Shown: positions 7,931 to 20,151, counted from the first letter of the stretch. The stretch: DNA of 39,283 nucleotides from Halomonas campaniensis (GCF_014193375.1 NZ_JACHZF010000031.1:1-39283), one strand, 5' to 3'. Made by a program: numbers and translations. Notes: generated from the sequence alone by a model not told the origin.

Positions 7931-8400
7931 ACCGTGCCCCCGCCAGCATCTGGCACCGTCCGACCCATTTCCTGGCCTTCGGCCTGGGCAGTGGCGCCGC
8001 GCCCTGGGCGCCGGGCACCTTCGGTACCCTGGCCGCCATTCCCTTCTACTGGCTGCTCTCCGACCTCCCTCTGGACTGGTACCTGGGGGTGATCGTGGTG
8101 GCCTTCGTGTGGGGGGTCTGGATCTGCGAGAAGACCTCCCGTGACCTCGGGGTGCACGACCACTCGGGCATCGTCTGGGACGAGTTCGTCGGCTACTGGA
8201 TCACCATGGCCGCGGTGCCCTTCTCCTGGGAGGCCGCGCTCTGGGGGTTCCTGCTGTTCCGCATCTTCGACGTCATCAAGCCCTGGCCGATCCGCTGGAT
8301 GGACCGGCGCGTCGCCGGGGGCTTCGGCATCATGATCGACGACGTGATGGCGGGCATCTACGCCTGGAGCATCATGCACATCTGGTTCTGGCTACACTGA
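7927..8400 (+). CDS. pgpA: Phosphatidylglycerophosphatase A
   Basis: 157 residues, an inner-membrane enzyme that dephosphorylates phosphatidylglycerophosphate to phosphatidylglycerol. The family signatures APGTFGTLAA near the N-terminus, HDHSGIVWDEFVGYW in the middle and FDVIKPWPIRWMD...GGFGIMIDDVMAG near the C-terminus are all present, with hydrophobic segments between them. It is translationally coupled to thiL. It probably ends the nrdR-rib operon, since a GC-rich hairpin follows. Confidence 0.95.
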   Translation: MNRAPASIWHRPTHFLAFGLGSGAAPWAPGTFGTLAAIPFYWLLSDLPLDWYLGVIVVAFVWGVWICEKTSRDLGVHDHSGIVWDEFVGYWITMAAVPFSWEAALWGFLLFRIFDVIKPWPIRWMDRRVAGGFGIMIDDVMAGIYAWSIMHIWFWLH

Positions 8401-8403
8401 GGG

Positions 8404-8421
8404 GCCGGCGGCTCCGCCGGC
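8404..8421 (+). terminator. GC hairpin after pgpA
   Basis: A perfect 8-bp stem, GCCGGCGG-ct-CCGCCGGC, begins four bases after the pgpA stop. There is no T run, so it may be an attenuating or 3'-end-stabilising hairpin rather than a full intrinsic terminator. Confidence 0.4.
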
Positions 8422-8458
8422 GCCGTCACCCGGGCTCGTCACAGGGAGGGGAGCCGCC

Positions 8459-9694
8459 ATGCGCAAGGAACGTCTGATCGCCCCGGTGGTGGTAGGGCTG
8501 GCGGTGATCTGGGCGGTGGCCCAGCTGGTCGCCTCGCTGCTCTTCGAGCGCGAGCTGGCGCGCGCCCTGGGCGACCTCGAGGCCCGCGGCGAGCTGGTGG
8601 TGGAGCGCAGCGAGGTCGAGCAGGGCTGGCTGGCCTCCTCGGGGACCATCCGCATGTCGCCGCTGCTGGGCGACGGCTGGCAGCTCGAGCTCTCCTACGA
8701 GGCGCGCCACGGCGTCTTCAGCACCCGCGTCTCGGGGGAGGCGATGCCCCTCGCGGGCCCCCGGCAGGTGCGGCTGTTCGGCGACTGGCTGCCCTCCAGC
8801 CCGCCACGCTGGCATGCCAGCTACCAGACCCTCGGCGGGACCCTGGAGGGCAGCATCCAGCTCGCCCCCTTCATCGCCAGCCAGGGGCCCCGGGAGCTCG
8901 ACTTCCGCGGCGGCCAGCTCACCTTCGGCGGCCAGTACGGCGACTGGCGACTGCGGGTTCGCCTGCAGCCCTGGCGCCTCACCGACGGCGTGGCCATCCT
9001 GGAATCCGGCCCCATCGCCCTGGAGAGCCGCTACGCCTATACCGCCGGGGCCCACCATTTCACCCAGCATGACCTGCTGCGCATCGACCGGCTCACCTGG
9101 CAGCAGCCCAACCTGGCGCTGGAGGCCAGCGAGCTGCTCTATCGCAGCCTGATGCAGCTCGATGACCGCGAGCTGAGCATCGACGGCGAGCTGACCCTGA
9201 CCGAGGTCCAGGCGGCCGAGCAGGTGCTGCTGACCGGCCGGGTGGCCCTGGCGCTGTCGCGGATCAATGCCGACGCCGTGCGCGAGGCGCTGGCGCGGCT
9301 GCGCGACGAGGCGGCCAAGGGTCAGCCCCTGGAGGGACGCGAACTGCTGGCGCGCCTGGAGCCGGAGCTGATCGCCACCCTGCAGGACTCCCCTCGGCTT
9401 GACGTCCCGGTGGTCGACCTGGAGAGCCCCATGCTCGGCCTGAAGGCCCGCGGCGAGGGGGCGCTGTTCTTCGACCCCCGGCGCCTCGACGAGCTGAGCC
9501 TCGCCCGCCTGGACGAGAAGGCGCAGCAGGCCCGCTGGCTGGCCCGCCTGGACGGCGACTTCACCTGGCACGACGTGCCGACGGTGGTGGCGCTGTGGCT
9601 GGGCCTGCCGCTGGACACCCGGGAGCTGGAGATCGACGTGATCCGCGGACGGGTACGCGTCAACGGCCGTCCGCTGCCGCCCCTCTGGCGATGA
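8459..9694 (+). CDS. DUF945 (YdgA-like) membrane-anchored protein
   Basis: 411 residues. A single hydrophobic segment (about 8-28) anchors a long, presumably periplasmic region rich in beta-strand-like alternation. The EQGWLASSGTI stretch near residue 54 resembles the characteristic start of DUF945/YdgA proteins, and the C-terminal part LEIDVIRGRVRVNGRPLP resembles the 'L...NG...NG..L' ending of that family. Its function is not known. It starts behind GGGAGGGG, 58 bases after pgpA, so it may be co-transcribed with it. Confidence 0.65.
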   Translation: MRKERLIAPVVVGLAVIWAVAQLVASLLFERELARALGDLEARGELVVERSEVEQGWLASSGTIRMSPLLGDGWQLELSYEARHGVFSTRVSGEAMPLAGPRQVRLFGDWLPSSPPRWHASYQTLGGTLEGSIQLAPFIASQGPRELDFRGGQLTFGGQYGDWRLRVRLQPWRLTDGVAILESGPIALESRYAYTAGAHHFTQHDLLRIDRLTWQQPNLALEASELLYRSLMQLDDRELSIDGELTLTEVQAAEQVLLTGRVALALSRINADAVREALARLRDEAAKGQPLEGRELLARLEPELIATLQDSPRLDVPVVDLESPMLGLKARGEGALFFDPRRLDELSLARLDEKAQQARWLARLDGDFTWHDVPTVVALWLGLPLDTRELEIDVIRGRVRVNGRPLPPLWR

Positions 9695-9733
9695 GCCGGG
9701 GCGGTGATCGGAGGCGCCGGCCCGGCCCTGCGA

Positions 9734-9762
9734 CTTGAAGTTGGTCACCATCGCCCGCATTC
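9734..9762 (+). promoter_or_regulatory. Sigma-32 (heat-shock) type promoter for lon
   Basis: CTTGAAG (9734-9740) and CCGCATTC (9755-9762) are separated by 14 bases. The sigma-32 consensus is CTTGAAA, a spacer of about 13-17, and CCCCATNT. The match is six of seven in the first box and close in the second. It sits 46 bases before the lon ATG. lon is a classic heat-shock gene, which supports the assignment. Confidence 0.6.
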
Positions 9763-9807
9763 CTGAACCCAACGGCACGAGCCATCACAGGATCAGGACG
9801 AGACCCC

Positions 9808-12264
<2,457 letters not shown>

Positions 12265-12556
12265 CAGCGCCCGGCGGCCAGCGCCAAGCCGGCAGATAAC
12301 CGCCGAGGCAAGCGGCACCGGGGACAGGTCATAGCAGAGGTCCTATGCCAGGGACGGCATCGGTAGCGCCCAGGGATGGGTTTACAGCGCCTCTGCGGAG
12401 GCCTGTCCCCGGGAAAGCCGCGTCCTTCGAGAGTCAGGCTTTTCGAGTGCTCGCCTGGGTGTCTGGCCAGGCCGCGCCGCGCATGCCAGAATCCTGCGGT
12501 TGACTGGACACAGGACTGCCCGCGCGACAGGGCGGCCGAGAAAAGAAGAGGACACC
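12265..12556. other. Gap between lon and ilvD
   Basis: 292 bases without a gene. It holds the family 1 dispersed repeat (12318-12412) and a possible extended -10 element for ilvD (TGcCAGAAT, 12484-12492), which lacks a recognisable -35 box. A purine-rich ribosome-binding region (GAAAAGAAGAGGA) precedes ilvD. Confidence 0.5.
12318..12412. repeat. Dispersed palindromic repeat, family 1, copy B
   Basis: Ends CCGGGGACAGG (12318-12328) and CCTGTCCCCGG (12402-12412) are perfectly complementary over 11 bases. Internal stems are CATAG/CTATG, ATGCC/GGCAT (around AGGGAC) and GCCTC/GAGGC. The order and sizes match copy A at 4370-4469, with different but still paired bases. Such a structure suggests selection on a folded RNA or cruciform DNA, or a transposed REP-like unit. 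Confidence 0.75.
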
Positions 12557-14401
12557 ATGCCCGAGTATCGTTCCCGCACCACCACCGCCGGCCGCAACAT
12601 GGCCGGCGCCCGCGCCCTGTGGCGCGCCACCGGCATGAAGGACGAGGACTTCCACAAGCCCATCATCGCCGTGGCCAACTCCTTCACCCAGTTCGTGCCG
12701 GGCCACGTCCACCTGAAGGACATGGGGCAGCTGGTGGCCCGCGAGATCGAGAAGGCGGGCGGCGTGGCCAAGGAGTTCAACACCATCGCCGTGGACGACG
12801 GCATCGCCATGGGCCACGACGGCATGCTCTACTCGCTGCCCAGCCGCGACCTGATCGCCGACAGCGTCGAGTACATGGTCAACGCCCACTGCGCCGATGC
12901 CCTGGTGTGCATCTCCAACTGCGACAAGATCACCCCGGGGATGCTCAACGCCGCCATGCGCCTGAACATCCCGGTGATCTTCGTCTCCGGTGGCCCCATG
13001 GAGGCCGGCAAGACCAAGCTGCTCGACCACAACATCGACCTGATCGATGCCATGATCTACGCCGCCGACGACCAGTACAGCGACGAGCAGATCGAGGAGA
13101 TCGAGCGCAGCGCCTGCCCCACCTGCGGCAGCTGCTCCGGCATGTTCACCGCCAACTCCATGAACTGCCTGATGGAGGCGCTGGGCCTGGCGCTGCCCGG
13201 CAACGGCACCGTGCTGGCCACCCACGCCGATCGCCGCCGGCTGTTCGAGGAGGCGGGGAGCCGCATCGTCACGCTGGCCAAGCGCTACTACGAGGGCGAC
13301 GAGGCGCACCTGCTGCCCCGGGCCATCGGGTCGAAGGCGGCCTTCCGCAACGCCATGACCCTGGACATCGCCATGGGCGGCTCCACCAACACCATCCTGC
13401 ACCTGCTGGCCGCCGCCCAGGAGGCCGAGGTGGACTTCACCATGGCCGACATCGACCGGCTCTCCCGGGAGGTGCCGCAGCTCTGCAAGCTGGCGCCCAA
13501 CACCCAGCAGTACCATATCGAGGACTGCCACCGGGCCGGCGGGATCATGGCGATCCTCGGCGAGCTCGATCGCGCAGGCGTCCTGGATACCCGCGTGCCC
13601 ACCGTCTACGGCGATACCCTCAAGGACGCCCTGGACGCCTGGGACATCATGCGCAACCCCAGCGCCGAGGTGGTGGAGTTCTACAAGGCCGGCCCCGGCG
13701 GCATCCCGACCCAGACCGCCTTCTCCCAGGCCGCGCGCTGGCCGAGCCTCGACGGCGACCGCGCCAACGGCTGCATCCGCGACCTCGAGCACGCCTTCTC
13801 CCGCGAGGGCGGCCTGGCCGTGCTGTTCGGCAACATCGCCCTGGACGGCTGCGTGGTGAAGACCGCCGGGGTCGACGAGTCGATCCTGGTCTTCGAGGGG
13901 CCGGCCCACGTGGTGGAGTCCCAGGACCAGGCGGTGGAGCACGTGCTGGGCGGGCTGGTGAAGCCCGGCGAGGTGGTGGTGGTGCGCTACGAGGGCCCGC
14001 GTGGCGGCCCCGGCATGCAGGAGATGCTCTACCCGACCAGCTATCTCAAGTCCAAGGGGCTCGGCAAGGTGTGCGCACTGATGACCGACGGGCGCTTCTC
14101 CGGTGGCAGCTCCGGCCTCTCCATCGGCCATGTCTCCCCGGAGGCCGCCGCCGGCGGCGCCATCGGCCTGATCGAGAGCGGCGACATCATCCAGATCGAC
14201 ATCCCCAATCGGTCGATCAACGTCAGGCTGACCGACGCCGAGCTGGCCGCCCGCCGCGAGGCGGAGGAGGCCAAGGGCGCGGCCGCCTGGAAGCCCAGCA
14301 TCCAGCGCGACCGCAAGGTCTCCGCGGCGCTCAAGGCCTACGCCATGCTCGCCACCTCCGCCGACAAGGGCGCGGTGCGCGACCTCTCGAAGCTCGACTG
14401 A
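12557..14401 (+). CDS. ilvD: Dihydroxy-acid dehydratase IlvD
   Basis: 614 residues, the full length of the enzyme. It dehydrates 2,3-dihydroxy acids to 2-oxo acids, the penultimate shared step of valine, leucine and isoleucine synthesis. Iron-sulfur cluster and Mg ligands lie in [11 protein letters not shown] and [19 protein letters not shown]. The catalytic C-terminal [17 protein letters not shown] motif is intact. The start at 12557 ([10 protein letters not shown]) agrees with the family and has GAAGAGGA upstream. An upstream extension of the frame to 12500 is not supported. Confidence 0.97.
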   Translation: MPEYRSRTTTAGRNMAGARALWRATGMKDEDFHKPIIAVANSFTQFVPGHVHLKDMGQLVAREIEKAGGVAKEFNTIAVDDGIAMGHDGMLYSLPSRDLIADSVEYMVNAHCADALVCISNCDKITPGMLNAAMRLNIPVIFVSGGPMEAGKTKLLDHNIDLIDAMIYAADDQYSDEQIEEIERSACPTCGSCSGMFTANSMNCLMEALGLALPGNGTVLATHADRRRLFEEAGSRIVTLAKRYYEGDEAHLLPRAIGSKAAFRNAMTLDIAMGGSTNTILHLLAAAQEAEVDFTMADIDRLSREVPQLCKLAPNTQQYHIEDCHRAGGIMAILGELDRAGVLDTRVPTVYGDTLKDALDAWDIMRNPSAEVVEFYKAGPGGIPTQTAFSQAARWPSLDGDRANGCIRDLEHAFSREGGLAVLFGNIALDGCVVKTAGVDESILVFEGPAHVVESQDQAVEHVLGGLVKPGEVVVVRYEGPRGGPGMQEMLYPTSYLKSKGLGKVCALMTDGRFSGGSSGLSIGHVSPEAAAGGAIGLIESGDIIQIDIPNRSINVRLTDAELAARREAEEAKGAAAWKPSIQRDRKVSAALKAYAMLATSADKGAVRDLSKLD

Positions 14402-14411
14402 GCGACCTTCC

Positions 14412-14434
14412 TGCCCCGGCCTCGTGCCGGGGCA
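14412..14434 (+). terminator. Hairpin after ilvD
   Basis: A perfect 9-bp stem, TGCCCCGGC-ctcgt-GCCGGGGCA, starts 10 bases after the ilvD stop and ends 26 bases before the next start. No T run follows, so termination may be partial. Confidence 0.45.
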
Positions 14435-14460
14435 TCCACTCCTGCAGGGAAGCCCGAGCC

Positions 14461-15540
14461 ATGAAGACCCAGACCCTCAACGTCGGCCTGATCGGCTACG
14501 GCATGGCGGGCCGGACCTTCCACGCCCCGCTGATCCAGGCGACGCCCGGACTGGAGCTGACCGCCGTGGTCAGCCGCGATGCCGACCGGGTCCACGCCGA
14601 CCTGCCCGAGGTGGAGGTGCTGGCCAAGCCGCCGGCGCTGTTCGCCCGGCGCGACATCGACCTGGTGGTGATCGCCACGCCCAACGCGACCCACTTCCCG
14701 CTGGCCAAGGCCGCCCTTAATGCCGGCAAGCACCTGGTGATCGACAAGCCGTTCACCGTCTCGCTCTCCGAGGCGCGCCTGCTCAGGACCCAGGCGGAGG
14801 AGGCCGAGCGGTCGGTGAGCGTCTTCCACAATCGCCGCTGGGACAGCGACTTCCTGACCCTGCAGGCACTGCTCGAGGGCGGCACCCTGGGCCGCGTGGT
14901 GTCGCTGGAGTCGCGCTTCGATCGCTTTCGGCCCACGGTCACCGACCGCTGGCGCGACCACCACCAGCCCGGCGGCGGCATCTGGTTCGACCTGGGGCCG
15001 CACCTGCTCGACCAGGTGCGGGCCCTGTTCGGCATGCCGAAGGCGATCCTGCTGGAGCTGGCCACGGTGCGCGACGGTGCCGAGGTGGACGACGACTTCC
15101 TCTGCCTGCTGGAGTACGAGGGCCTGCGGGTGACCCTGCAGGCCAGCTCCCTGGTGGCGGACCCCACGCCGCGCTTCCGGGTGCATGGCACCCGCGGCAG
15201 CTACGTGAAGTTCGGCCTGGACCCCCAGGAGGCGCGGCTCAAGGCCGGGGAGTTGCCGTCACCGGGCTGGGGCGAGGACCCGGAGCCCGGCCGGCTGGTG
15301 CTGGCCGAGGCAAAGGGCGAGGGGCCCGAGGGCCGGCCGCATCCCGGCCTGCCCGGCGACTGGCCGGCCTACTACGCCGGCGTCGCACGGGCGCTGCTGC
15401 ACGGTACCCCCCTGCCGGTGACCCTCGATGAGGCCATGGACGTGATGACCCTGCTCGAGACCGGGCTGGACAGCTATCGCCAGGGCCGCTGGCTGCGCTT
15501 TCGCGAAAGCCGTCCGATCCGCCGCCTGCACGGCCATTAG
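14461..15540 (+). CDS. Gfo/Idh/MocA-family oxidoreductase, YdgJ-like
   Basis: 359 residues. The Rossmann start VGLIGYGMAGRTFHAPLI (9-26) binds NAD(P), and the family's catalytic lysine lies in VIDKPFTVS (about 95-103). FHNRRWDSDFLTL and RFRPTVTDRWR are shared with E. coli YdgJ and scyllo-inositol dehydrogenase-like members. The substrate is probably a sugar, polyol or related alcohol, but it cannot be read from the sequence. It starts behind GCAGGGA. It is convergent with nudE, with three bases between the stops. Confidence 0.88.
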   Translation: MKTQTLNVGLIGYGMAGRTFHAPLIQATPGLELTAVVSRDADRVHADLPEVEVLAKPPALFARRDIDLVVIATPNATHFPLAKAALNAGKHLVIDKPFTVSLSEARLLRTQAEEAERSVSVFHNRRWDSDFLTLQALLEGGTLGRVVSLESRFDRFRPTVTDRWRDHHQPGGGIWFDLGPHLLDQVRALFGMPKAILLELATVRDGAEVDDDFLCLLEYEGLRVTLQASSLVADPTPRFRVHGTRGSYVKFGLDPQEARLKAGELPSPGWGEDPEPGRLVLAEAKGEGPEGRPHPGLPGDWPAYYAGVARALLHGTPLPVTLDEAMDVMTLLETGLDSYRQGRWLRFRESRPIRRLHGH

Positions 15541-15543
15541 CGC

Positions 15544-16125
15544 CTACCAGAAGCGGGTCGGCACCTGCTCGCTGCGCAGCCGGTCGCGGGCGATGTAGAG
15601 GGCCGCGATGGCCCGCGCCTCGTGGAAGTCGTCGCGGGCCAGCAGGGCCGGCAGCTCCTCGATGGCGTGGGTCTCGACGATCAGCGGCTCCGGCTCGTCG
15701 CCGGGCAGGCGCCGGGGGTAGAGGTCGCTGGCCAGCAGCACCTGCATGCGGTGGCGCATGTAGTTGGGCGCCAGCGACAGCTCCACCAGCGGCTCGATGC
15801 GGTTGGCGCCGAAGCCGCACTCCTCCATCAGCTCGCGGTTGGCAGCGGTGACGATGTCCTCGCCGGGGTCGACCAGCCCCTTGGGCAGGGTCAGCACGTA
15901 GTCCTCGAAGCCGGCCGCGTACTCGCGGATCAGCAGCACATGCTCCGGGTCGGGCATGGCGACGATCATCACCGCCCCCTGGTCGCTCCCCGTCAGCCGC
16001 TCGAAGGTGCGCTCGGCGCCGTTGGAGAAGCGCAGGTCCAGGGATTCGACGTGGAACAGGCGGCTGCGGGCTACCGAGCGGCGCTCGAGCACCTCGGGTT
16101 TCTGCGGCCAGCGGGACTCGGTCAT
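15544..16125 (-). CDS. nudE: ADP compounds hydrolase NudE
   Basis: 193 residues. The Nudix box (G83-F105, GLVDPGEDIVTAANRELMEE core) is complete. The N-terminal MTESRWPQKPEVLERRSVARSRLFHVE and the overall length fit NudE, which hydrolyses ADP-ribose, AP3A and NADH. It is divergent from yrfG (gap 16126-16239), as nudE (yrfE) is close to yrfG in E. coli. The ATG at 16125 is preceded on the minus strand by an AACGGAGCC ribosome-binding site. Confidence 0.9.
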   Translation of the reverse strand: MTESRWPQKPEVLERRSVARSRLFHVESLDLRFSNGAERTFERLTGSDQGAVMIVAMPDPEHVLLIREYAAGFEDYVLTLPKGLVDPGEDIVTAANRELMEECGFGANRIEPLVELSLAPNYMRHRMQVLLASDLYPRRLPGDEPEPLIVETHAIEELPALLARDDFHEARAIAALYIARDRLRSEQVPTRFW

Positions 16126-16159
16126 GGGGGCTCCGTTTCTGGGTAGGGAAGGCGCCTGA

Positions 16160-16165
16160 TACAAT
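16160..16165 (+). promoter_or_regulatory. Possible -10 box for the yrfG-hslR-hslO operon
   Basis: TACAAT matches the sigma-70 -10 consensus at five of six positions. The base 17 upstream starts TTCTGG (16137-16142), a poor -35. It lies in the nudE/yrfG divergent gap. The evidence is one good hexamer only. Confidence 0.35.
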
Positions 16166-16170
16166 ACCAC

Positions 16171-16225
16171 CCCTTGCCAGCCACCACCCCTTGCCACAAC
16201 CCTTTGCCTTAACCCTTTGCCACAA
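16171..16225. repeat. Short tandem repeats upstream of yrfG
   Basis: CCCTTGCC or CCCTTTGCC occurs four times, at 16171, 16188, 16200 and 16213. The last three units are a 13-base tandem repeat (CCCTTGCCACAA, CCCTTTGCCTTAA, CCCTTTGCCACAA). The tract fills the untranslated region between the putative -10 box and the yrfG start. Confidence 0.75.
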
Positions 16226-16239
16226 CCCCGGGAGTCGCG

Positions 16240-16936
16240 ATGATCGACTGGCGCGCCATCGATACCGTCCTGCTCGACATGGACGGCACCCTGCTCGACC
16301 TGCACTTCGACAGCCACTTCTGGCTGGAGCACCTGCCGCGGCGCTACGTGGAGCTGCACCAGCTCGACGAGGCCACCCAGGAGGTGGTGCGCTCGAAGGT
16401 GCTGCACGAGCAGGGCACCCTCAACTGGTACAGCCTGGCCTACTGGAGCCGCGAGCTCGACGTGGACATCGTCGCCCTCAAGCGCGAGATCCAGCACCTG
16501 ATCGGCCTGCGCGGCGACGCCCTGGACTTCCTCAAGTGGCTCCGGCAGGCCCACCCCCGGGTGGTGCTGGCCACCAACGCCGACCGCGAGAGCCTGGCGC
16601 TCAAGCTGCCGCTGACCGGCCTCGAGGAGTACCTGGATGCCATCGTCTCCTCGGCGGACCTCGGCGTGCCGAAGGAGGCCCAGGAGTTCTGGTTCGCCCT
16701 CCAGGAGGTCGAGCCCTTCGACCCGGGGCGCACCCTGTTCATCGACGACAACCCCAGGGTGCTGGAGAGCGCCCGGGAGTTCGGCATCCGACACCTGCTC
16801 GGCATCAAGCAGCCCGACAGCACCCGGCCGGAGAAGGAGCTCGAGGAGTTCATCGCCCTGGATCGCTTCGCGTCGATCCTGCCCGGCAACGTGCCGCCGG
16901 GGCAGGGGGGCGATGGCAGGCCGGAGGCGGGCGCCC

Positions 16937-16944
<8 letters not shown>
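16240..16944 (+). CDS. yrfG: HAD-family nucleotidase YrfG
   Basis: 234 residues, a HAD-superfamily phosphatase with the nucleophile motif DMDGT (13-17), LATNAD as motif II, and the acidic motif FIDDNPRVLESA near residue 170. YrfG of E. coli is a GMP/IMP 5'-nucleotidase; the LDMDGTLLDLHFD and GIKQPDS stretches fit that subgroup. The C-terminal ~15 residues are Gly-rich and unconserved. The gene overlaps hslR by eight bases, so the operon yrfG-hslR-hslO is conserved as in E. coli. Confidence 0.9.
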
Positions 16945-17323
<379 letters not shown>

Positions 17324-17335
17324 ACAGAGAGCCCC

Positions 17336-18211
17336 ATGACCGACCAGATCCAGCGTTTCCTCTTCGACGACACCAACGTGCGCGGCGAGATCGTCACCCT
17401 CGAGCAGGCCTATGCCGAGGTGCTCGATCGCCACGACTACCCGCCGGTGGTCAACCGCCTGCTCGGCGAGCTGCTCGCCGCCGTGGCGCTGCTCACCGAC
17501 ACCGTCAAGCTCGACGGCACCCTGAGCATCGAGGTGCGCGGCCAGGGCGCCCTCTCCCTGCTGATGGCCGAATCCAATCCCGGCGGCGAGCTGCGCGCCA
17601 TCGCCCGGCTGGCCGAGGACGCGCCGATGCCCGGCGAGGCGACGGGCTTTCGCGAACTGCTCGGCGAGGGGCAGATCATGATCACCCTGGACCCGCGGGA
17701 GGGGCACCGTTACCAGGGCATCGTGGCGCTGGACCGGGACAGCCTGGCCGAGTGCCTGGCCGACTACTTCGCCCAGTCGGAGCAGCTGCCGACGCGGCTG
17801 TGGCTGGCCGCCGATGGCCAGCGCGCCGGCGGCCTGCTGCTGCAGCGGATCCCCGACGAGTCCCGCAACCAGGACAGCGATGCCTGGGAGCGTTCGGTAC
17901 TGCTGGCCGATACCGTGAAGGCCGAGGAGCTGCTGGGGCTGGCCCCCCTGGAGGTGCTGCGCCGCCTCTACCACGAGGAGACGGTGCGGGTCTTCGAACC
18001 GAAGCCGCTGCGCTTCGGCTGCACCTGCTCCCGGGAGCGCATCGCCGGCTCGCTGCTGACCCTGGGCGAGGCCGAGCTGCGCGACGTGCTGGCCGAGCAC
18101 GGCACCATCGACACCCAGTGCCACTTCTGCCACTCCCGCTACGTCTTCTCCGAACAGGACATCGAGGCGCTGCTGGCCGGCGCCGATGAGCCGCCCCCCG
18201 TGCTCCACTGA
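17336..18211 (+). CDS. hslO: Redox-regulated chaperone Hsp33
   Basis: 291 residues. The zinc-binding redox switch has C229-x-C231 and C262-xx-C265; the 30-residue spacing is the same as in E. coli Hsp33. When oxidised by peroxide or hypochlorite with heat, zinc is released and the protein becomes a holdase that protects unfolding proteins. The N-terminal domain (about 1-180) holds the [22 protein letters not shown] stretch. It ends 282 bases before pckA, an order also found in E. coli. Confidence 0.95.
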   Translation: MTDQIQRFLFDDTNVRGEIVTLEQAYAEVLDRHDYPPVVNRLLGELLAAVALLTDTVKLDGTLSIEVRGQGALSLLMAESNPGGELRAIARLAEDAPMPGEATGFRELLGEGQIMITLDPREGHRYQGIVALDRDSLAECLADYFAQSEQLPTRLWLAADGQRAGGLLLQRIPDESRNQDSDAWERSVLLADTVKAEELLGLAPLEVLRRLYHEETVRVFEPKPLRFGCTCSRERIAGSLLTLGEAELRDVLAEHGTIDTQCHFCHSRYVFSEQDIEALLAGADEPPPVLH

Positions 18212-18241
18212 GGCGCTGTGCCGTCGTGCGAGGCGCCCCGA

Positions 18242-18253
18242 CAGCAATTGCTG
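18242..18253. promoter_or_regulatory. 12-bp palindrome upstream of pckA
   Basis: CAGCAATTGCTG is a perfect 12-base palindrome 31 bases after hslO and about 50 bases before the HexR-like site. It could be an operator or chance; the binding protein is not recognised. Confidence 0.25.
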
Positions 18254-18291
18254 CGGCGCACAAGACATCGTGGTGTGAAATTGCGCCATGT

Positions 18292-18306
18292 TGTAGAAAA
18301 ACTACA
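18292..18306. promoter_or_regulatory. HexR-type operator upstream of pckA
   Basis: TGTAGAAAAACTACA is a perfect 5-5-5 inverted repeat that fits the HexR consensus known from proteobacteria (TGTARTWWWAYTACA-like). HexR is a KDPG-responsive regulator of glycolytic and gluconeogenic genes, and pckA is a reported target in Shewanella. Its centre is about 65 bases upstream of the predicted transcription start, a position more typical of activation than repression. Confidence 0.65.
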
Positions 18307-18348
18307 TGAATTTCGCCCAAAAACGGCGTTCCCCGCGGGGGCGGTTTT

Positions 18349-18357
18349 TGCCATAAT
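18349..18357 (+). promoter_or_regulatory. Extended -10 promoter of pckA
   Basis: TGcCATAAT is an extended -10 element (TGn followed by CATAAT, five of six matches). The hexamer 17 bases upstream (TTCCCC, 18329-18334) is a poor -35, consistent with an activator-dependent promoter. A leader of about 130 bases would precede the pckA ATG. Confidence 0.5.
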
Positions 18358-18493
18358 GGCGCCGTTTTTTCGGCTCGATCGCCTCATCACAAGACGGGAA
18401 ACCCGCACGCGGCGATCGATGGCAGGCACCCGTTGCGTCATCACCGGCGCCCGGCACACGAGAGAGAATCGGCCGCAAGGCCCAGGAATCGAC

Positions 18494-20050
18494 ATGACCA
18501 CACCCCAAGCCGCTACCAACGCCCACGTCAACCTCACCAGCGCCGAGCTCATCGAGCGTTCGGTGGCCACCGGCGAGGGCCGCCTGGCCGCCAACGGCGC
18601 CCTGGTGGTGAACACCGGCGTGCGCACCGGTCGTTCGCCCAAGGACCGCTTCATCGTCGACGAGCCGTCCACCAGCGGCCAGATCGACTGGGGCAGCGTC
18701 AATCGCCCCTTCGAGGCCGACAAGTTCGATGCGCTCTGGGCCCGTGTCGAGGACTACCTGCTGGGCCGCGAGCACTATGTCTCCGAGCTGCACGTGGGCA
18801 GCGACCCCGAGTACTACCTGCCGGTGCGCGTGCAGACCGAGACCGCCTGGCAGAACCTGTTCGGCCGCACCATGTTCGTGCGCCCCGAGGCGTACAACCC
18901 CGCCGCCAAGGAGGAGTGGACCATCCTCAACGCCGCCGGCTTCGAGTGCGACCCGGCCCGCGACGGCACCAACTCCGACGGCACCGTGATCATCAACTTC
19001 GCCCAGAAGAAGGTGCTGATCGCCGGCATGCGCTACGCCGGCGAGATGAAGAAGGCCATGTTCTCGGTGCAGAACTTCCTGCTGCCGGCCTTCGACGTGC
19101 TGCCGATGCACTGCTCCGCCAACGTCGGCGAGGACGGCGAGACCTGCCTGTTCTTCGGCCTCTCCGGCACCGGCAAGACCACCCTCTCCGCCGACCAGGC
19201 GCGCTACCTGATCGGTGACGACGAGCACGCCTGGGGCCCGGGCACCGTCTTCAACATCGAGGGCGGCTGCTACGCCAAGTGCATCGACCTCTCCGAGAAG
19301 AACGAGCCGGTCATCTGGAACGCCATCAAGTTCGGCACCGTGCTGGAGAACGTGGTCCTCGACGACCGTCGCGAGCCGGACTACGCCGACGACAGCCTGA
19401 CCCAGAACTCCCGCGCCGCCTACCCGCTGGAGCATGTCGAGAAGCGCGTGCCCGAGAACCGCGCCGGCGAGCCCAACGCCATCGTCTTCCTGACCTGCGA
19501 CATGTCCGGCGTGCTGCCGCCGGTCTCCGTGCTTTCCAAGGAGGCCGCGGCCTACCACTTCCTCTCCGGCTACACCGCCAAGGTCGGCTCCACCGAGATG
19601 GGCTCCTCCGAGGGGCTCGCCGCCACCTTCTCCACCTGCTTCGGCGCCCCCTTCTTCCCGCGCCCGGCGCGTGAGTATGCCGACCTGCTGATCAAGCGCG
19701 TGGAGGAGAAGGACGCCCAAGTCTACCTGGTCAACACCGGCTGGACCGGCGGTGCCTACGGCGAGGGCGGCGCGCGCTTCTCCATCCCCACCACCCGCGC
19801 CATCATCAGCGCCATCCAGTCCGGCGTGCTGCGTGACGTCGAGACCCGGCAGATCGACGGCCTCAACCTGGCAGTGCCCACCGCGGTGCCCGGCGTCGAC
19901 TCCCGCCTGCTCGATCCCCGCGGGACCTGGGAGGATCCGGCCGCCTACGACCGTCAGCTCAAGGACCTGGCCGCCAAGTTCGTCGACAACTTCAAGAAGT
20001 TTGACGGCGTCAGCGAGGCCATCGTCAAGGCGGGCCCCAGCCTGACCTGA
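18494..20050 (+). CDS. pckA: Phosphoenolpyruvate carboxykinase (ATP)
   Basis: 518 residues. Converts oxaloacetate and ATP to PEP and CO2, the entry step of gluconeogenesis from TCA intermediates. The kinase loop GLSGTGKT is at 222-229, and [23 protein letters not shown] and [12 protein letters not shown] are typical of the ATP-using family. The start at 18494 ([15 protein letters not shown]) is chosen because the open frame further upstream runs through the promoter. It is regulated, I infer, by HexR. A strong double hairpin follows the gene. Confidence 0.96.
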   Translation: MTTPQAATNAHVNLTSAELIERSVATGEGRLAANGALVVNTGVRTGRSPKDRFIVDEPSTSGQIDWGSVNRPFEADKFDALWARVEDYLLGREHYVSELHVGSDPEYYLPVRVQTETAWQNLFGRTMFVRPEAYNPAAKEEWTILNAAGFECDPARDGTNSDGTVIINFAQKKVLIAGMRYAGEMKKAMFSVQNFLLPAFDVLPMHCSANVGEDGETCLFFGLSGTGKTTLSADQARYLIGDDEHAWGPGTVFNIEGGCYAKCIDLSEKNEPVIWNAIKFGTVLENVVLDDRREPDYADDSLTQNSRAAYPLEHVEKRVPENRAGEPNAIVFLTCDMSGVLPPVSVLSKEAAAYHFLSGYTAKVGSTEMGSSEGLAATFSTCFGAPFFPRPAREYADLLIKRVEEKDAQVYLVNTGWTGGAYGEGGARFSIPTTRAIISAIQSGVLRDVETRQIDGLNLAVPTAVPGVDSRLLDPRGTWEDPAAYDRQLKDLAAKFVDNFKKFDGVSEAIVKAGPSLT

Positions 20051-20066
20051 AGGCGCCGCATGGCGA

Positions 20067-20122
20067 ACCCCCGGTGCGACCGGGGGTCTGAACGGGGGAG
20101 CGGCATCGCCGCTCCCCCGTTC
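20067..20122 (+). terminator. Double hairpin after pckA
   Basis: Two perfect stems lie in series: ACCCCCGGT-gcg-ACCGGGGGT (20067-20087) and a 15-bp stem with a 3-base loop (20090-20104 with 20108-20122). A full T run is missing, but the stability and position 16 bases after the stop suggest a terminator, possibly protecting the pckA mRNA end. Confidence 0.65.
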
Positions 20123-20151
20123 TGCTGTCTGTCCCCTGATGGAGAAGAAGA

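Noticed and set aside
12376..15540. A 1054-codon plus-strand frame spanning ilvD and the oxidoreductase gene
   Set aside because: The first two thirds are an out-of-frame reading of ilvD, rich in Arg, Pro and Gly. Only the last 359 codons, from ATG 14461, are a real gene.
16126..16239. Sigma-54 promoter for nudE in the TTGCC-rich tract
   Set aside because: Minus-strand TGGCA strings occur, but no GC lies at the needed 12-base distance.
18254..18290. CRP site upstream of pckA
   Set aside because: Only one half-site (TGTGA) is present; the opposite TCACA is missing.
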